In this document: positions 51,715 through 61,470 of the stretch, piece after piece | Numbering within the stretch: the stretch's first letter is position 1 | How the letters are laid out: each line of letters opens with the position of its first letter | From: Saprospiraceae bacterium | GTDB taxonomy: Bacteria; Bacteroidota; Bacteroidia; Chitinophagales; Saprospiraceae | Assembly (NCBI GenBank): GCA_029263015.1 | Contig: JAJCYI010000160.1 | Coordinates: 62,001-126,000, forward strand | Reading direction: 5' to 3' | DNA: 64,000 nucleotides | Translations under genes and position numbers: made by a program | Notes under the pieces: generated by a model | Seen by the model: the letters and a program-made list of their open reading frames with translations, nothing else | The model's database searches: none | What the model was told of the DNA's origin: nothing

Positions 51715-52962
51715 TTACCCCTCGTATTCTTTGATAATCACTGAGGCATTGTGGCCTCCAAATCCAAATGTGTTACTCAAAACTGCCTTGACCTTCTTCT
51801 CCTGCGCCTCATTAAAAGTTAAATTCAGGCGGCTATCCAAGTTTGGATCATCTGTAAAGTGATTGATCGTGGGGGGGACAAAACTATGATTTATTGACAA
51901 CACTCCAGCAATGGCCTCAATCGCACCAGCTGCGCCTAAAAGATGGCCAGTCATGCTTTTGGTAGAACCTATGTTCATATCATAGGCCGCTTCACCAAAT
52001 ACTTTCTGAATGGCTTTCAATTCAGCTACGTCGCCGAGTGGGGTAGATGTGCCATGTACATTGATATAATCAATATCGCCAGGGTTCATTTTCGCATCTT
52101 CAAGTGCAAGTTTCATAACATTGGCTGCTCCCAGCCCTTCCGGGTGAGGGGCGGTAATGTGGTATGCATCTGCTGTGGCAGCAGCACCAACTACTTCACC
52201 GTAAATCTTTGCACCGCGGTTTTTAGCATGCTCTAGTTCTTCAAGTACCAATGTGCCAGATCCTTCGCCGAGCACGAATCCATCTCTTTCCGCATCGAAT
52301 GGCCTGGACGCCGTTTTAGGGTCATCATTTCTGGTAGATAGGGCTTTCATGGCACTGAACCCGCCAACAGCAACTTTGGTGATGGCTGCTTCCGCACCCC
52401 CAGCAATAATAATGTCGTTCCTGCCCCATCGAATATAATCGAAAGCATTCATGATTGAATGCGTAGATGAAGAACAGGCAGAGACCGTTGCGTAATTGAT
52501 GCCCCGGAATCCATATTTCATGGAAATCTGACCAGGTGCAATATCACAGATCATTTTGGGGATAAGAAAAGGATTATAACGTGGGATGCCGTTGCCCAAG
52601 GCAAATCCTTCTACTTCTTCTTCAAGTGTACGCATGCCACCGATGCCCGATGAGTAGATCACACCTACCCGGTCGAGGTCGATTTTTTCTATATCGAGAC
52701 CAGAATCTTTAATTGCTTCTTCGGCTGTGATAATGGCATATATCGTAAACGGGTCCAAGCGCCGCATTTCCCGCCTGTCAACATAGTCCTGAGCTTCAAA
52801 ACCGTTCAATTCACAGGCAAACCTTGCTTTGAAGTTAGTAGCATCAAAATAGGAAATATCCACAGCACCGCTTATGCCGTTCTGTAAGCCAGTGGTGTAT
52901 TCCTTAATACTGTTTCCAATGGGGGTCAACGCGCCAAGGCCTGTAATGGCAACCCTTCTCAT
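51715..52962 (-). CDS. fabF: 3-oxoacyl-[acyl-carrier-protein] synthase II
   Basis: Condensing enzyme of fatty-acid elongation, 415 residues, normal length. Catalytic triad: the Cys in ATVSACSSSTHSI, His in INVHGTSTPLGD and His in KSMTGHLLGAAGA. The start MRRVAITGLGALTPIG is the standard one. It follows acpP, which supplies its acyl carrier, and precedes rnc. Confidence 0.97.
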   Translation of the reverse strand: MRRVAITGLGALTPIGNSIKEYTTGLQNGISGAVDISYFDATNFKARFACELNGFEAQDYVDRREMRRLDPFTIYAIITAEEAIKDSGLDIEKIDLDRVGVIYSSGIGGMRTLEEEVEGFALGNGIPRYNPFLIPKMICDIAPGQISMKYGFRGINYATVSACSSSTHSIMNAFDYIRWGRNDIIIAGGAEAAITKVAVGGFSAMKALSTRNDDPKTASRPFDAERDGFVLGEGSGTLVLEELEHAKNRGAKIYGEVVGAAATADAYHITAPHPEGLGAANVMKLALEDAKMNPGDIDYINVHGTSTPLGDVAELKAIQKVFGEAAYDMNIGSTKSMTGHLLGAAGAIEAIAGVLSINHSFVPPTINHFTDDPNLDSRLNLTFNEAQEKKVKAVLSNTFGFGGHNASVIIKEYEG

Positions 52963-53176
52963 AAATTATTTTGAAAAGGTAATATTACCCTAATATATGA
53001 GCATATCAGGATAGATTGTTACCTTGTTTTGACGGGAATAGTTGGCAAATAAAATCCAGAAACCAACCAAGCCCTAAATTCTGCAACAAAATGTTACCCA
53101 AGGAAAGGGAAACCAAAGGCTAAGAGGATGAAAACACCAACATAGCCTTTGGGTTCATTGATCTAATAGCCGTTGG

Positions 53177-53422
53177 TTAGGCAGACTCAGATGCATTTTC
53201 GGTTAGATACCCAATGGCATCTCCGACTGTTGCAATATTTTCTGCTTCCTCATCAGGAATGGAAATATTGAAAGCCTTTTCCAATTCCATGATAAGTTCT
53301 ACTGTATCAAGTGAGTCTGCACCAAGATCATTTGTGAAGCTGGCTTCAGGTGTAACCTCTGACTCTTCTACACCGAGTTTTTCTACAATGATAGATTTTA
53401 CTCGATCTGCAATGTTAGACAT
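53177..53422 (-). CDS. acpP: Acyl carrier protein
   Basis: An 81-residue acidic four-helix carrier; the phosphopantetheine attachment Ser is in [17 protein letters not shown] (about residue 38). It begins [23 protein letters not shown]. Genes downstream on the same strand are fabF and rnc, the conserved fatty-acid/RNase III group. Confidence 0.97.
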   Translation of the reverse strand: MSNIADRVKSIIVEKLGVEESEVTPEASFTNDLGADSLDTVELIMELEKAFNISIPDEEAENIATVGDAIGYLTENASESA

Positions 53423-53886
53423 AACAAATACGCTTTAAAGGTTATAAAAAAATTTTTGCAAAGAAAGACAAACTCCTTCGTTTCAAAAAATTTTTGCAGT
53501 CATTTTGACCTCCTGGACTTTTAACATCCGATATTGGACAGTGAATTTAAAGTAGAATACGTTAAATATAATTTTGTAAATCATTGATAATCAATTATAT
53601 ATATTTTTACTACCCTAATTCTATCTTTAAGACTTCAGCTGTTAATCAATAGACATACACAAGGCCAACAGCTTTACTTTCAAATGTCAAACTAGTGCCA
53701 CCAGCTGCCAAGTCATTTTACGAATATATCAATGGCTATTTTTGACAAAACAGACAAGAGGTGTACTTTTGACAACCATACGAAATTGTCAAATCGACAC
53801 TTAGTTGATTAGCGAAGATAATATACTAATAGTCAGATAAATAGGAATACAATATTTTATCATTTTAATTGAACACCGCCTTTTGC
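53423..53886. other. Divergent promoter region of acpP and pyk
   Basis: About 460 bp, AT-rich, with no ORF, repeat or terminator that I can support. It must hold both divergent promoters. Confidence 0.5.
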
Positions 53887-55320
53887 ATGAAAGAAATACA
53901 GCATAAAAACACAAAAATAGTCGCCACTGTTGGTCCCGCTTGCAGATCATATGATTTGTTACTGGAACTGGCTAAAACTGGTGTGGATATTTTTCGCCTG
54001 AACTTCTCACATGGCGTCCATGATGACCACTTGGAGGTTATCCGTAGCATCACCCTTATTAACGAAAAATACAATCTTCATATCGGTATCCTTGCCGATC
54101 TCCAAGGACCAAAATTGCGGGTAGGCACCATCGCCAACGAGCCCCTGATGCTGGAACAAGGTGATGAGATTACCTTTGTAAAAAAGGAGTGCGAAGGCAC
54201 AAAGAAGGCTATATACATGAGTTATCAGAAACTATCCAAGTCTGTGTCGCCCGGCGAAGTTATACTGGTAGATGATGGTAAAATAAGGCTGGAGGTCCTC
54301 CATACCAACCACAAGGATACAGTCAAACTGAAAGTCCTTCATGGTGGGCCGCTCTATTCCCGCAAGGGGGTTAATTTGCCCAACACTAAAATTTCTTTGC
54401 CTTCGCTCACGGTAAAGGACCGCAAAGACCTCGACTTCATCTTGACCCAGCCCGTCAACTGGATTGCGCTTTCTTTCGTGCGCTCCCCCAAGGACATGAA
54501 AGACCTTCAAAACCTGATCGACGAGAAAAACCACCCTGCCAAGATCATTGCCAAGATCGAAAAACCTGAGGCTGTCAAGAAAATTGACAAGATCATCAAG
54601 AATTCCAATGGCATCATGATCGCCAGGGGGGACCTGGGCATCGAAGTGCCCATTGAAGAACTCCCGGTCATCCAGAAAAACATCATCAAAAAATGCATCC
54701 AACGGGCAAGGCCCGTCATCGTTGCCACCCAGATGATGGAGTCCATGATGAAAAACCCTTCGCCAACCCGACCAGAAGTGACCGACGTGGCTAATGCCGT
54801 GCTCGATGGTGCTGACGCAGTAATGCTGAGTGGAGAAACTGCCGTTGGTGACCATCCCGTGCTGGTGGTGGAAACCATGGAAAAGATCATCTCAAAGGTA
54901 GAACACAATGAGGCTTATGATGTGGATTCACCCATGTCTGCTCCTAAGGCCGGTACTTTCCTCAGCGATGTTATTTGCCTAAACGCAGTGAATGTTTCAA
55001 AAGAAATCAAGGCCAAAGCAATCACCGGCATGACGGTGTCCGGCTACACTGCTTTTAAGCTTTCGAGTTGTCGCCCAAAGCTCAAAATCTACATCTTTTC
55101 AGAACACATTCACCTGCTGGCCACACTGAACCTCGTCTGGGGCGTGCAATGCTTTTATTACGATAAATACAATTCCACTGATGAGACAATCCACGATCTG
55201 GTGGAGATCTTGAAAAATGCTGGGAGGGTCGAACAAGGCGACCTCATTGTCAATCTTACTTCCATGCCAATCAATCGGCGACTGATGACCAATACGTTAA
55301 AAATTACGGAAGTTGAGTAG
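53887..55320 (+). CDS. pyk: Pyruvate kinase
   Basis: Glycolytic enzyme making pyruvate and ATP from phosphoenolpyruvate. I start it at MKEIQHKNTKIVATVGPA (477 residues); an upstream TTG would add six residues. Hallmarks are FRLNFSHG, the signature IIAKIEKPEAVKKID with the catalytic Lys, GIMIARGDLGIEVP with metal-binding Glu/Asp, ATQMMESMMKNPSPTRPEVTDVANAVLDGADAVMLSGETA, and a C-terminal domain (AITGMTVSGYTAFKLSSCRP). Length is normal and the gene is complete. Confidence 0.97.
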   Translation: MKEIQHKNTKIVATVGPACRSYDLLLELAKTGVDIFRLNFSHGVHDDHLEVIRSITLINEKYNLHIGILADLQGPKLRVGTIANEPLMLEQGDEITFVKKECEGTKKAIYMSYQKLSKSVSPGEVILVDDGKIRLEVLHTNHKDTVKLKVLHGGPLYSRKGVNLPNTKISLPSLTVKDRKDLDFILTQPVNWIALSFVRSPKDMKDLQNLIDEKNHPAKIIAKIEKPEAVKKIDKIIKNSNGIMIARGDLGIEVPIEELPVIQKNIIKKCIQRARPVIVATQMMESMMKNPSPTRPEVTDVANAVLDGADAVMLSGETAVGDHPVLVVETMEKIISKVEHNEAYDVDSPMSAPKAGTFLSDVICLNAVNVSKEIKAKAITGMTVSGYTAFKLSSCRPKLKIYIFSEHIHLLATLNLVWGVQCFYYDKYNSTDETIHDLVEILKNAGRVEQGDLIVNLTSMPINRRLMTNTLKITEVE

Positions 55321-55365
55321 TTGTACGCCTTTCCTTTTCAATTCCACAATTTACAATTGACCGCA

Positions 55366-55387
55366 TTGGGATTTGGGATTTGGGATT
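55366..55387. repeat. 7-bp-period repeat (TTGGGAT units)
   Basis: Three TTGGGAT heptamers lie between the convergent pyk and copper ATPase genes, with ACAATTTACAATT just before. Confidence 0.65.
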
Positions 55388-55477
55388 TTGTAAAATTTTT
55401 CACTGTTTGAAATTTTTAAAAATGAATCAAATATTTTGGTTCTTCACCGCCAAATAAATTTGGCAACCACATTGCTT

Positions 55478-57748
55478 TTAGCCCCCTATTTTCTTCTTCA
55501 ACAACTGTGCATTCGCCGCCACTATTACTGTGCTCAAACTCATAAATACCGCCCCCACTGCCGGGCTTAAAACAAACCCCCAAGAGTACAACACCCCAGC
55601 AGCCAAAGGTATGGCAAAGGCATTATAGCCAGTTGCCCAAACGAGGTTTTGTATCATCTTGTTATAGGTAGCTTTCCCGAAGAGTATAAGGTTGGCGATA
55701 TCCTTTGGGTTGCTGTTGACAAGGATGATGTCGGCAGTTTCGGCGGCCACATCGGTGCCCGAACCAACTGCAATTCCCACATCCGCCTGAGCAAGTGCGG
55801 GCGCATCATTGACACCGTCTCCAGTCATGGCAACAAACTCGCCTTTGACCTGTAGCTCATTCACGATTTCCACTTTTTGGTGGGGCAATACTTCAGCAAA
55901 ATAGTCATCGAGCCCAAGCTGCTCGCTCACCGCTTTGCCCACCACTTCATTGTCCCCGGTAGCCATATAAACTTTGATATTATTGTCTTTAAAAGTCTGA
56001 ATGGCCTCGACTGATTCTGGGCGGATTTCATCAGCGAGGGCGATGTAGCCTGCCAGTATTTTATCTATTAAAACAAATACAACCGTCTCGGCTGCGCTGC
56101 TGAACGCCCCATCCGGGACAGTGATATTTTCGTCTCTCAAATAACCGGGGCTGACCACTTTCACATCCTTGCCTTCCACGGTTGCCTGAACCCCTTTCCC
56201 AGTGATGGCGGAAAAATTTTCGGGTGCGGGAATAGCAAGGCCAAGGTCTTTTATTTTTTTCACAATGCCCACGGCGATAGGGTGTTCGGAGCTTTGTTCC
56301 AATGCACCTGCGAGACGGAGCATTTCATTATTCTCCAGCCCATTTTTCAGACTTTCGAAGCGGGTCACGCCAAAATCGCCTTTGGTCAAAGTGCCTGTTT
56401 TATCGAATACCAGCGCCGTGATCTTGCGAGATTCTTCAAAAGCCGTCCGGTTGCGGATAAGCAATCCGTTTTGGGCAGATATGGCAGTTGAAATCGCGAC
56501 CACTAAGGGCACTGCCAGGCCCAGTGCATGGGGACAGGAAATAACCATCACCGTCACCATCCTTTCAAGCGCAAACACAAAATCATGCCCTAGTGCCAGC
56601 CAGGCGAAAAGGGTTACAAAACCTGCTGTCAGAGCAATATAGGTCAGCCATTTTGCTGCCCTATCGGAGAGGTTTTGCATTTTCGATTTGGTCTTTTGCG
56701 CCTCCTGCACCATAGTAATGACCTTGTTCAAATAGCTGTCCTTCCCAGTGTGTTCCACCTCGACTTTAAGCGAACCGTTCCCGTTGATTGATCCACCGAT
56801 GACTTTGTCATTTCGGCCTTTACCAACTGGTTTGGATTCGCCAGTCAGCATAGATTCGTTGAGGTAGCTTTCACCCTCGACCACTATGCCGTCGGCAGGT
56901 ACTTTTTCGCCCGGTTTTACCAAAATAATATCGCCACCCAAGATGTCCTCCAGTTTAACATCAATAACCTTATCGCCTTCCAGTTTATGTGCCTCAGAAG
57001 GCATCATGTTAACCAATAATTGCAGCGCTTTGGAAGCACCGAGCACGGATTTCATTTCAATCCAATGCCCCAGCAACATAATGACTATCAAAGTGGCGAG
57101 TTCCCAGTAAAAGCTATCTCCCGGCAGGCCAAACGTGGTAGCCGCCGAATAAAAGTAAGCAACCGAAATGGCCATTGCAATCAAGGTCATCATGCCCGGC
57201 GCCTTCTTTTTTATTTCCGTAATAAACCCTTTTATAAATGGCCGTCCTCCATAAAAATAAACGATGCTGGAAAGGGCAAAAAGCAGGTATTTGCTCCCAG
57301 CAAAATGCCAATCAAAGCCAAGCCATTTTTGTATCATCGGGGAAAGCAACAAGATTGGGACGGCCAATGCCAATGACACCCAGAACCTTTTTTTGAAATC
57401 TTCGATCATCATGCGGTGATGATCGTGGCCCATTTTTCCGTGTCCGGGATTGCCCCTTCCGTGTTCGTGCTGTGCATGTTTGCCGAGATTGCCTTGCATG
57501 CTTGTTGCTCCAGCATGTTTGATGTGACCACTCTCCATCGCCATTTCAAGGCGGTAATTCCCAGCTTTCGTTAAGGCCCCGTTCATGGTATTATCGGAAA
57601 CATGGTGGTGCATATTGATGGTGGCAAGAGGCGGTTCCAGCGTCACATCGGCAGACTGAATGCCCTCTATCCCCTCCAATGCTTTTTTGACCGTTTGCAC
57701 ACAGTGACCACAAGTCATCCCAGAAATTTTATAGGTATGTTCCATCAT
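55478..57748 (-). CDS. copB: CopB-type (P1B-3) copper-translocating ATPase with HMA domain
   Basis: Exports copper (probably Cu+/Cu2+ or Ag+) across the inner membrane. The 756-residue protein has an N-terminal heavy-metal domain (GMTCGHC, Cys 13 and 16), then a His-rich linker (GKHAQHEHGRGNPGHGKMGHDHH), six to eight helices with the intramembrane CPH motif (VISCPHALGLA) that marks P1B-3, the phosphorylation site DKTGTLTKG, and the hinge GDGVNDAPALAQADVGIAVG. Classical CopB proteins have a His-rich N terminus and usually no CxxC domain, so this is a combined form. It is the last gene of the leftward metal region. Confidence 0.93.
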   Translation of the reverse strand: MMEHTYKISGMTCGHCVQTVKKALEGIEGIQSADVTLEPPLATINMHHHVSDNTMNGALTKAGNYRLEMAMESGHIKHAGATSMQGNLGKHAQHEHGRGNPGHGKMGHDHHRMMIEDFKKRFWVSLALAVPILLLSPMIQKWLGFDWHFAGSKYLLFALSSIVYFYGGRPFIKGFITEIKKKAPGMMTLIAMAISVAYFYSAATTFGLPGDSFYWELATLIVIMLLGHWIEMKSVLGASKALQLLVNMMPSEAHKLEGDKVIDVKLEDILGGDIILVKPGEKVPADGIVVEGESYLNESMLTGESKPVGKGRNDKVIGGSINGNGSLKVEVEHTGKDSYLNKVITMVQEAQKTKSKMQNLSDRAAKWLTYIALTAGFVTLFAWLALGHDFVFALERMVTVMVISCPHALGLAVPLVVAISTAISAQNGLLIRNRTAFEESRKITALVFDKTGTLTKGDFGVTRFESLKNGLENNEMLRLAGALEQSSEHPIAVGIVKKIKDLGLAIPAPENFSAITGKGVQATVEGKDVKVVSPGYLRDENITVPDGAFSSAAETVVFVLIDKILAGYIALADEIRPESVEAIQTFKDNNIKVYMATGDNEVVGKAVSEQLGLDDYFAEVLPHQKVEIVNELQVKGEFVAMTGDGVNDAPALAQADVGIAVGSGTDVAAETADIILVNSNPKDIANLILFGKATYNKMIQNLVWATGYNAFAIPLAAGVLYSWGFVLSPAVGAVFMSLSTVIVAANAQLLKKKIGG

Positions 57749-57901
57749 GATTTTTGTAATTCTGCTATTTCCAAGTGATTGCCGAATCTATTTGGCGAAC
57801 TTAACAAAATGGCACTTTGATAAATCCCGTGGTTCTGGTTTTCGGAGAGAGGTAATGGCGATGCTCACATGGCGCAGTGAATGTTTCATTTCAAAACCTG
57901 A

Positions 57902-59968
57902 TTATTGTTGCACCAATACTTTGACCGCTTTGCGGTGGCCGTCAGCTTCCAAAACCACAAAATAGACACCCGTAGGTATCCCCATCGTGGAGAAATATAA
58001 TTGTTGCTGGCCAGCCATAAAATCCTGGTCTGGGATTTCCCGTAAAAGCATGCCCTGTGCATTAATTAATTTCACAGAAATCATTTCTTTTTCCGGTAAG
58101 TCCAAATTGATGTTTATTTTATCAGATGCAGGATTGGGATATATTTTCAGGGATGCCCCTTCCACAAATATTTCACTTGCCGATACCAGGTCGCTGCCAT
58201 TTCCAATGTACAGGTCATCTACATATAGGTTGTTGCCGCCGTCCGTCACGTTCACAACTTTTACCTGCACAAAGGTTTCGTCCTTATATTCATCCAAATT
58301 AATAAAAGCAGATTTCCACTGCGTGGAATCCGGTACAAAAGAAGTTGTTTGTGTTGGCCCGGTGGTCATTGCGTTTCCGGTTTTATAAAAAACCTGGGCA
58401 AACGTAGTCCCGCAATCGGTGGAAAGCAATACGAGCAGTTCGTCTGAAAAACTGGGGTCAGACCTTGCGTAGGCCCAGTTAAATGACATATAAATTTCGG
58501 GGTCGGGTGATATGGAAGTGAAGTCCAGGTTGGGCAATATTATTTCATCCACAGTGCCACAACAAATACTTGCATAATTGTCCATACGCATGGAATACAT
58601 GCCCGAAGTAGAAGCCAAAGAATCGAGTACCCATGTAATGCCGCCATTGGGATTATTGATAGTGATGCCTGCAGGTGGATATAGTCCATCATCAAAATTT
58701 TCGGAATAAGACAGCGCATCTCCGATACCGGGCGAGCCGACATTGATATAAGAAGCGATGGTCAGACTATCGGTCGATGCACCGTCAGAAACAATTAAAG
58801 TCACATCGTATGTTCCAATTGTATTATAAATTACGGTTGGATTGGCTTCATTGGAAACAGCGGGATTTCCGCCGGGGAAAGACCATTGCCAAGTAGTGGC
58901 GTCATTAAGCGATATATCCATAAAATATACACTGTTGCCAAAACAAATATCCCGCGTAAGAGAGACAAAACCCGCGACGACCGGACAGACCACAGGTGGC
59001 ATATAAACGGAATCGTACCCCGTGCCCAAAAGGTTGTCCGCCGACCAAATCTCTGTCCGTATTTCGTTCAAGGTGGACTGCATTCTTATTTTCTGGCCTT
59101 CCGTAAACATATTTTTGCAACTGCCCGGCGTGTAGTTCATGTAATTTTCCTTCAGGTCGTTCAAGTCGGGTACATCATTGCTGCAAGTATTTTTTGTGGT
59201 ACAGCTAAAATTGGGTTCAAATTGCGGGGGCGTATCACAAATAAAATCGCCGGAGGTGCAAACATCATCGCCGCAGGCATTATTGAAAGTATGAAATACC
59301 CCAAACCAATGGCCTATTTCATGGGTAGTCGTCCGCCCCAAAAAATTGTTTGCCGTACCGGAATTGCCAAAATAGTTGTGCCGCACAACTATTCCATCAG
59401 CTTCTGGCGGACCGTCTGGGAATGAGGAATAACCGGCAACATTGCCGTTGATACTTTTTACTACATAAATATTCAAATAACGGGTATTGTCCCAAAAACT
59501 CAGTTCTTTGAGCAAAGCACGCTGGTAAGACTGGTGGTTGGCCAAAGGTGAATTGACCCGCACGATGCCATTGGTGCAGCGTCCGCCGGGATCGAGGTTG
59601 GCGAGGAAAAAACGGACTTCTGTGTCCACTCCCAAGCCGAAGCCGTTGGTGCCGGGCAATTTCCCAAAATCCTCATTCAGCACTTGTATCTGGTTTTGCA
59701 CCTGTGCTTCCGAAATGTTCTCAGAACCGCCAGTATGGATGATATGGACAACGACAGGAATGGCTCTCACCGAGTCCATGGTTCGATTGCCTGACAATAT
59801 GTTCTGCACGCCTTCTTGTATTTGTCGCTCGGCATCTGAGAGACTTTCGTTGTTGGTATATTCGTCAAAATAACAAGGGACTTGCTGGGCATTCAGGCTG
59901 CACGTCAATATTAGAAAACAGAAAAAGTAGATTGGTGGAAATTTCATCATATTTAATTTATTTCTCAA
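57902..59968 (-). CDS. M43-family zinc metalloprotease with PKD domain and T9SS sorting domain
   Basis: Secreted protease of 688 residues (signal FFCFLILTCSLNAQQ). The pappalysin-type catalytic domain has HExxHxxGxxH at 216-226 (HEIGHWFGVFH) and the Met-turn NYMNYTPG. A PKD-like domain follows (WQWSFPGGNPAVSNEANPTVIYNTIGTYDVTLIVSD), then a beta-sandwich (MAM/jelly-roll-like, ENFDDGLYPPAGITI) and a type A T9SS domain from about 610 (ASLKIYPNPASDKININLD). Either of two close ATGs could be used. It lies among metal-resistance genes but probably is independent of them. Confidence 0.92.
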   Translation of the reverse strand: MRNKLNMMKFPPIYFFCFLILTCSLNAQQVPCYFDEYTNNESLSDAERQIQEGVQNILSGNRTMDSVRAIPVVVHIIHTGGSENISEAQVQNQIQVLNEDFGKLPGTNGFGLGVDTEVRFFLANLDPGGRCTNGIVRVNSPLANHQSYQRALLKELSFWDNTRYLNIYVVKSINGNVAGYSSFPDGPPEADGIVVRHNYFGNSGTANNFLGRTTTHEIGHWFGVFHTFNNACGDDVCTSGDFICDTPPQFEPNFSCTTKNTCSNDVPDLNDLKENYMNYTPGSCKNMFTEGQKIRMQSTLNEIRTEIWSADNLLGTGYDSVYMPPVVCPVVAGFVSLTRDICFGNSVYFMDISLNDATTWQWSFPGGNPAVSNEANPTVIYNTIGTYDVTLIVSDGASTDSLTIASYINVGSPGIGDALSYSENFDDGLYPPAGITINNPNGGITWVLDSLASTSGMYSMRMDNYASICCGTVDEIILPNLDFTSISPDPEIYMSFNWAYARSDPSFSDELLVLLSTDCGTTFAQVFYKTGNAMTTGPTQTTSFVPDSTQWKSAFINLDEYKDETFVQVKVVNVTDGGNNLYVDDLYIGNGSDLVSASEIFVEGASLKIYPNPASDKININLDLPEKEMISVKLINAQGMLLREIPDQDFMAGQQQLYFSTMGIPTGVYFVVLEADGHRKAVKVLVQQ

Positions 59969-60008
59969 AAATAGTCTTGTTCATATTTTAAAATACCAGG
60001 AGCTGGCC

Positions 60009-60554
60009 TCAGTTTTTATCCTTCTGCAACAATGCCTGGGTTATCACAACCTCAAACTCATCCCGAAGCCCAGATATCGGCAGTTCAATGTTCAATTCTT
60101 CAAAACCGAGTTGCATTGTCATCCCCAGCATACAAGCATAAGTAGTCGTATTTCCAATATGGTGCAACTCGCCTTCTCCCCGTACCAATGATTTGGAATC
60201 GCCGACGGTCAGCCAGCCCTCCGTGGTGAATTTTATGGGTGGGTGGTCTTCCGTGTTTACGTATTCCAGTCCCAGTTTCCCATCAAAAACCACTTCCAAT
60301 TTGTTTTTATCAAACATTTTATTCAATGAGTCCACCTCTGTTTGCAAGGATCGAATGGAAAACCGAACGATGATATAAGCAGTCTCATAATCAAGCATGA
60401 CCCCAAGTTCATTGGTTTGCAGATGGAGTGGTTTTCCATCCAATTCCCCGTTGAGTTGGAGTATAGCACCTTTGGTATAATAGGTGTCCTCCTGGGCAAA
60501 GCCCATGCTACAAGCGGTCATTAAAATAGCCGTAATTAGAAATATTTTTTTCAT
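60009..60554 (-). CDS. YceI-like exported protein
   Basis: About 181 residues starting at MKKIFLITAILMTACSMGFAQ (signal peptide; four extra residues are possible upstream). The mature part looks like a small YceI-type beta-barrel: ETAYIIVRFSIRSLQTEVDSLNKMFDKN, then HPPIKFTTEGWLTV and ISGLRDEFEVVITQALL. YceI proteins bind isoprenoid-type ligands; the assignment is by pattern and moderate. It sits between the M43 gene and a MITE, on the same strand as the metal genes. Confidence 0.65.
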   Translation of the reverse strand: MKKIFLITAILMTACSMGFAQEDTYYTKGAILQLNGELDGKPLHLQTNELGVMLDYETAYIIVRFSIRSLQTEVDSLNKMFDKNKLEVVFDGKLGLEYVNTEDHPPIKFTTEGWLTVGDSKSLVRGEGELHHIGNTTTYACMLGMTMQLGFEELNIELPISGLRDEFEVVITQALLQKDKN

Positions 60555-60566
60555 GTCTATTAACAT

Positions 60567-60789
60567 TTTAGAGAATGGGGATGAATAAGCTCGACTTTAT
60601 TACTTTTCTTATCAAAAGATTCATGGAAAGCCTAAATGGGAAACAAGTCGTTTTACTAATCGTGAGATTAATTATCAATAAGGCATTAAAAACCCCTTGT
60701 TAATAATTAATCAGAGATGTGTACAAGCATTATGTTTAATGTGGACTATAGATAAATCTTCAATTTAAAAAGTAGTAAAGTCAAGCTAA
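60567..60789. other. Spacer left of the MITE
   Basis: AT-rich DNA with no supported gene. With the MITE and the 60 bp beyond it, it makes up a 466-bp gap between the YceI-like and HMA genes. Confidence 0.4.
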
Positions 60790-60972
60790 GGAATTCAGAT
60801 AAAATAGATTGACATTTTTGACTTGTCTTTTTCACACCAAACTTCGTTGAAAATACCTACCTGCCGGCAGGCAGGCAGGCTCGCCGTAGCTAAAGCTATG
60901 CCTGCGTTTTTCGCCTCGTAAGGTTTGAAAAATCCTAACCCAAAATTTGTCAATCTATTTTATCCGAATTCC
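60790..60972. mobile_element. MITE-like element (183 bp) with TAA duplication
   Basis: Terminal inverted repeats of 25 bp match at 24 positions (60790-60814 with 60948-60972, beginning GGAATTC.GATAAAATAG). TAA flanks both ends (60787-60789, 60973-60975), fitting a 3-bp target duplication of the TNA kind known for some IS5-family groups. The interior holds a CCTGCCGGCAGG palindrome and a CGTAGCTAAAGCTATG near-palindrome, and no ORF. Confidence 0.75.
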
Positions 60973-61032
60973 TAAGAGAAAATTGGCTCACCTTATTTAT
61001 TGCTTGTTAATATTAAAACATTAAATACACTT

Positions 61033-61437
61033 TTACCCCTTGGGCCGATCATACTGGCAGCAACCCGGAAGACTGCTATACGTATCATCTTTCGCCCTAA
61101 ACTTGTCCGTGTCATGCCCAACAATTGCTACTTTTTTCTTGATATCGTCCAATGCGATGACCGTGTCGTCATATTTGACGGTCATCACTTTGGTATCCAC
61201 ATCCCAATCGGCAGAATGCACGCCTTTCACATTCGCAAGGGCACCTTCAATTCTGTTTTCACACATACCGCAGTTGCCATAAATTATAAAAATGTCAGTA
61301 AAAGCATTTACCGGTTCCTTTTTAATTTTGTTCGTTTTAGGACTGTGCCCGTAGTTGCCGTGGTCATGTTGCGCCTGTACCTGAACACTCAGAAAAAGAA
61401 AAAAACACAGGCTAATAATTGCACTTAAATACTTCAT
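61033..61437 (-). CDS. Exported heavy-metal-associated (HMA) domain protein
   Basis: A 134-residue protein with a signal peptide (ending VQAQ), a short His-rich segment (HDHGNYGH) and one HMA domain whose metal site is GNCGMCENRIE (C-x2-C), followed by GVHSADWDVDTKVMTVKYDD. The C terminus ends in GCCQY. It probably binds Cu(I) in the periplasm and hands it to efflux proteins. It lies between the MITE and the frameshifted DUF2231 gene in the metal region. Confidence 0.88.
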   Translation of the reverse strand: MKYLSAIISLCFFLFLSVQVQAQHDHGNYGHSPKTNKIKKEPVNAFTDIFIIYGNCGMCENRIEGALANVKGVHSADWDVDTKVMTVKYDDTVIALDDIKKKVAIVGHDTDKFRAKDDTYSSLPGCCQYDRPKG

Positions 61438-61470
61438 GTTAAATTATTTTAAAATGTTAAACAATATAAA

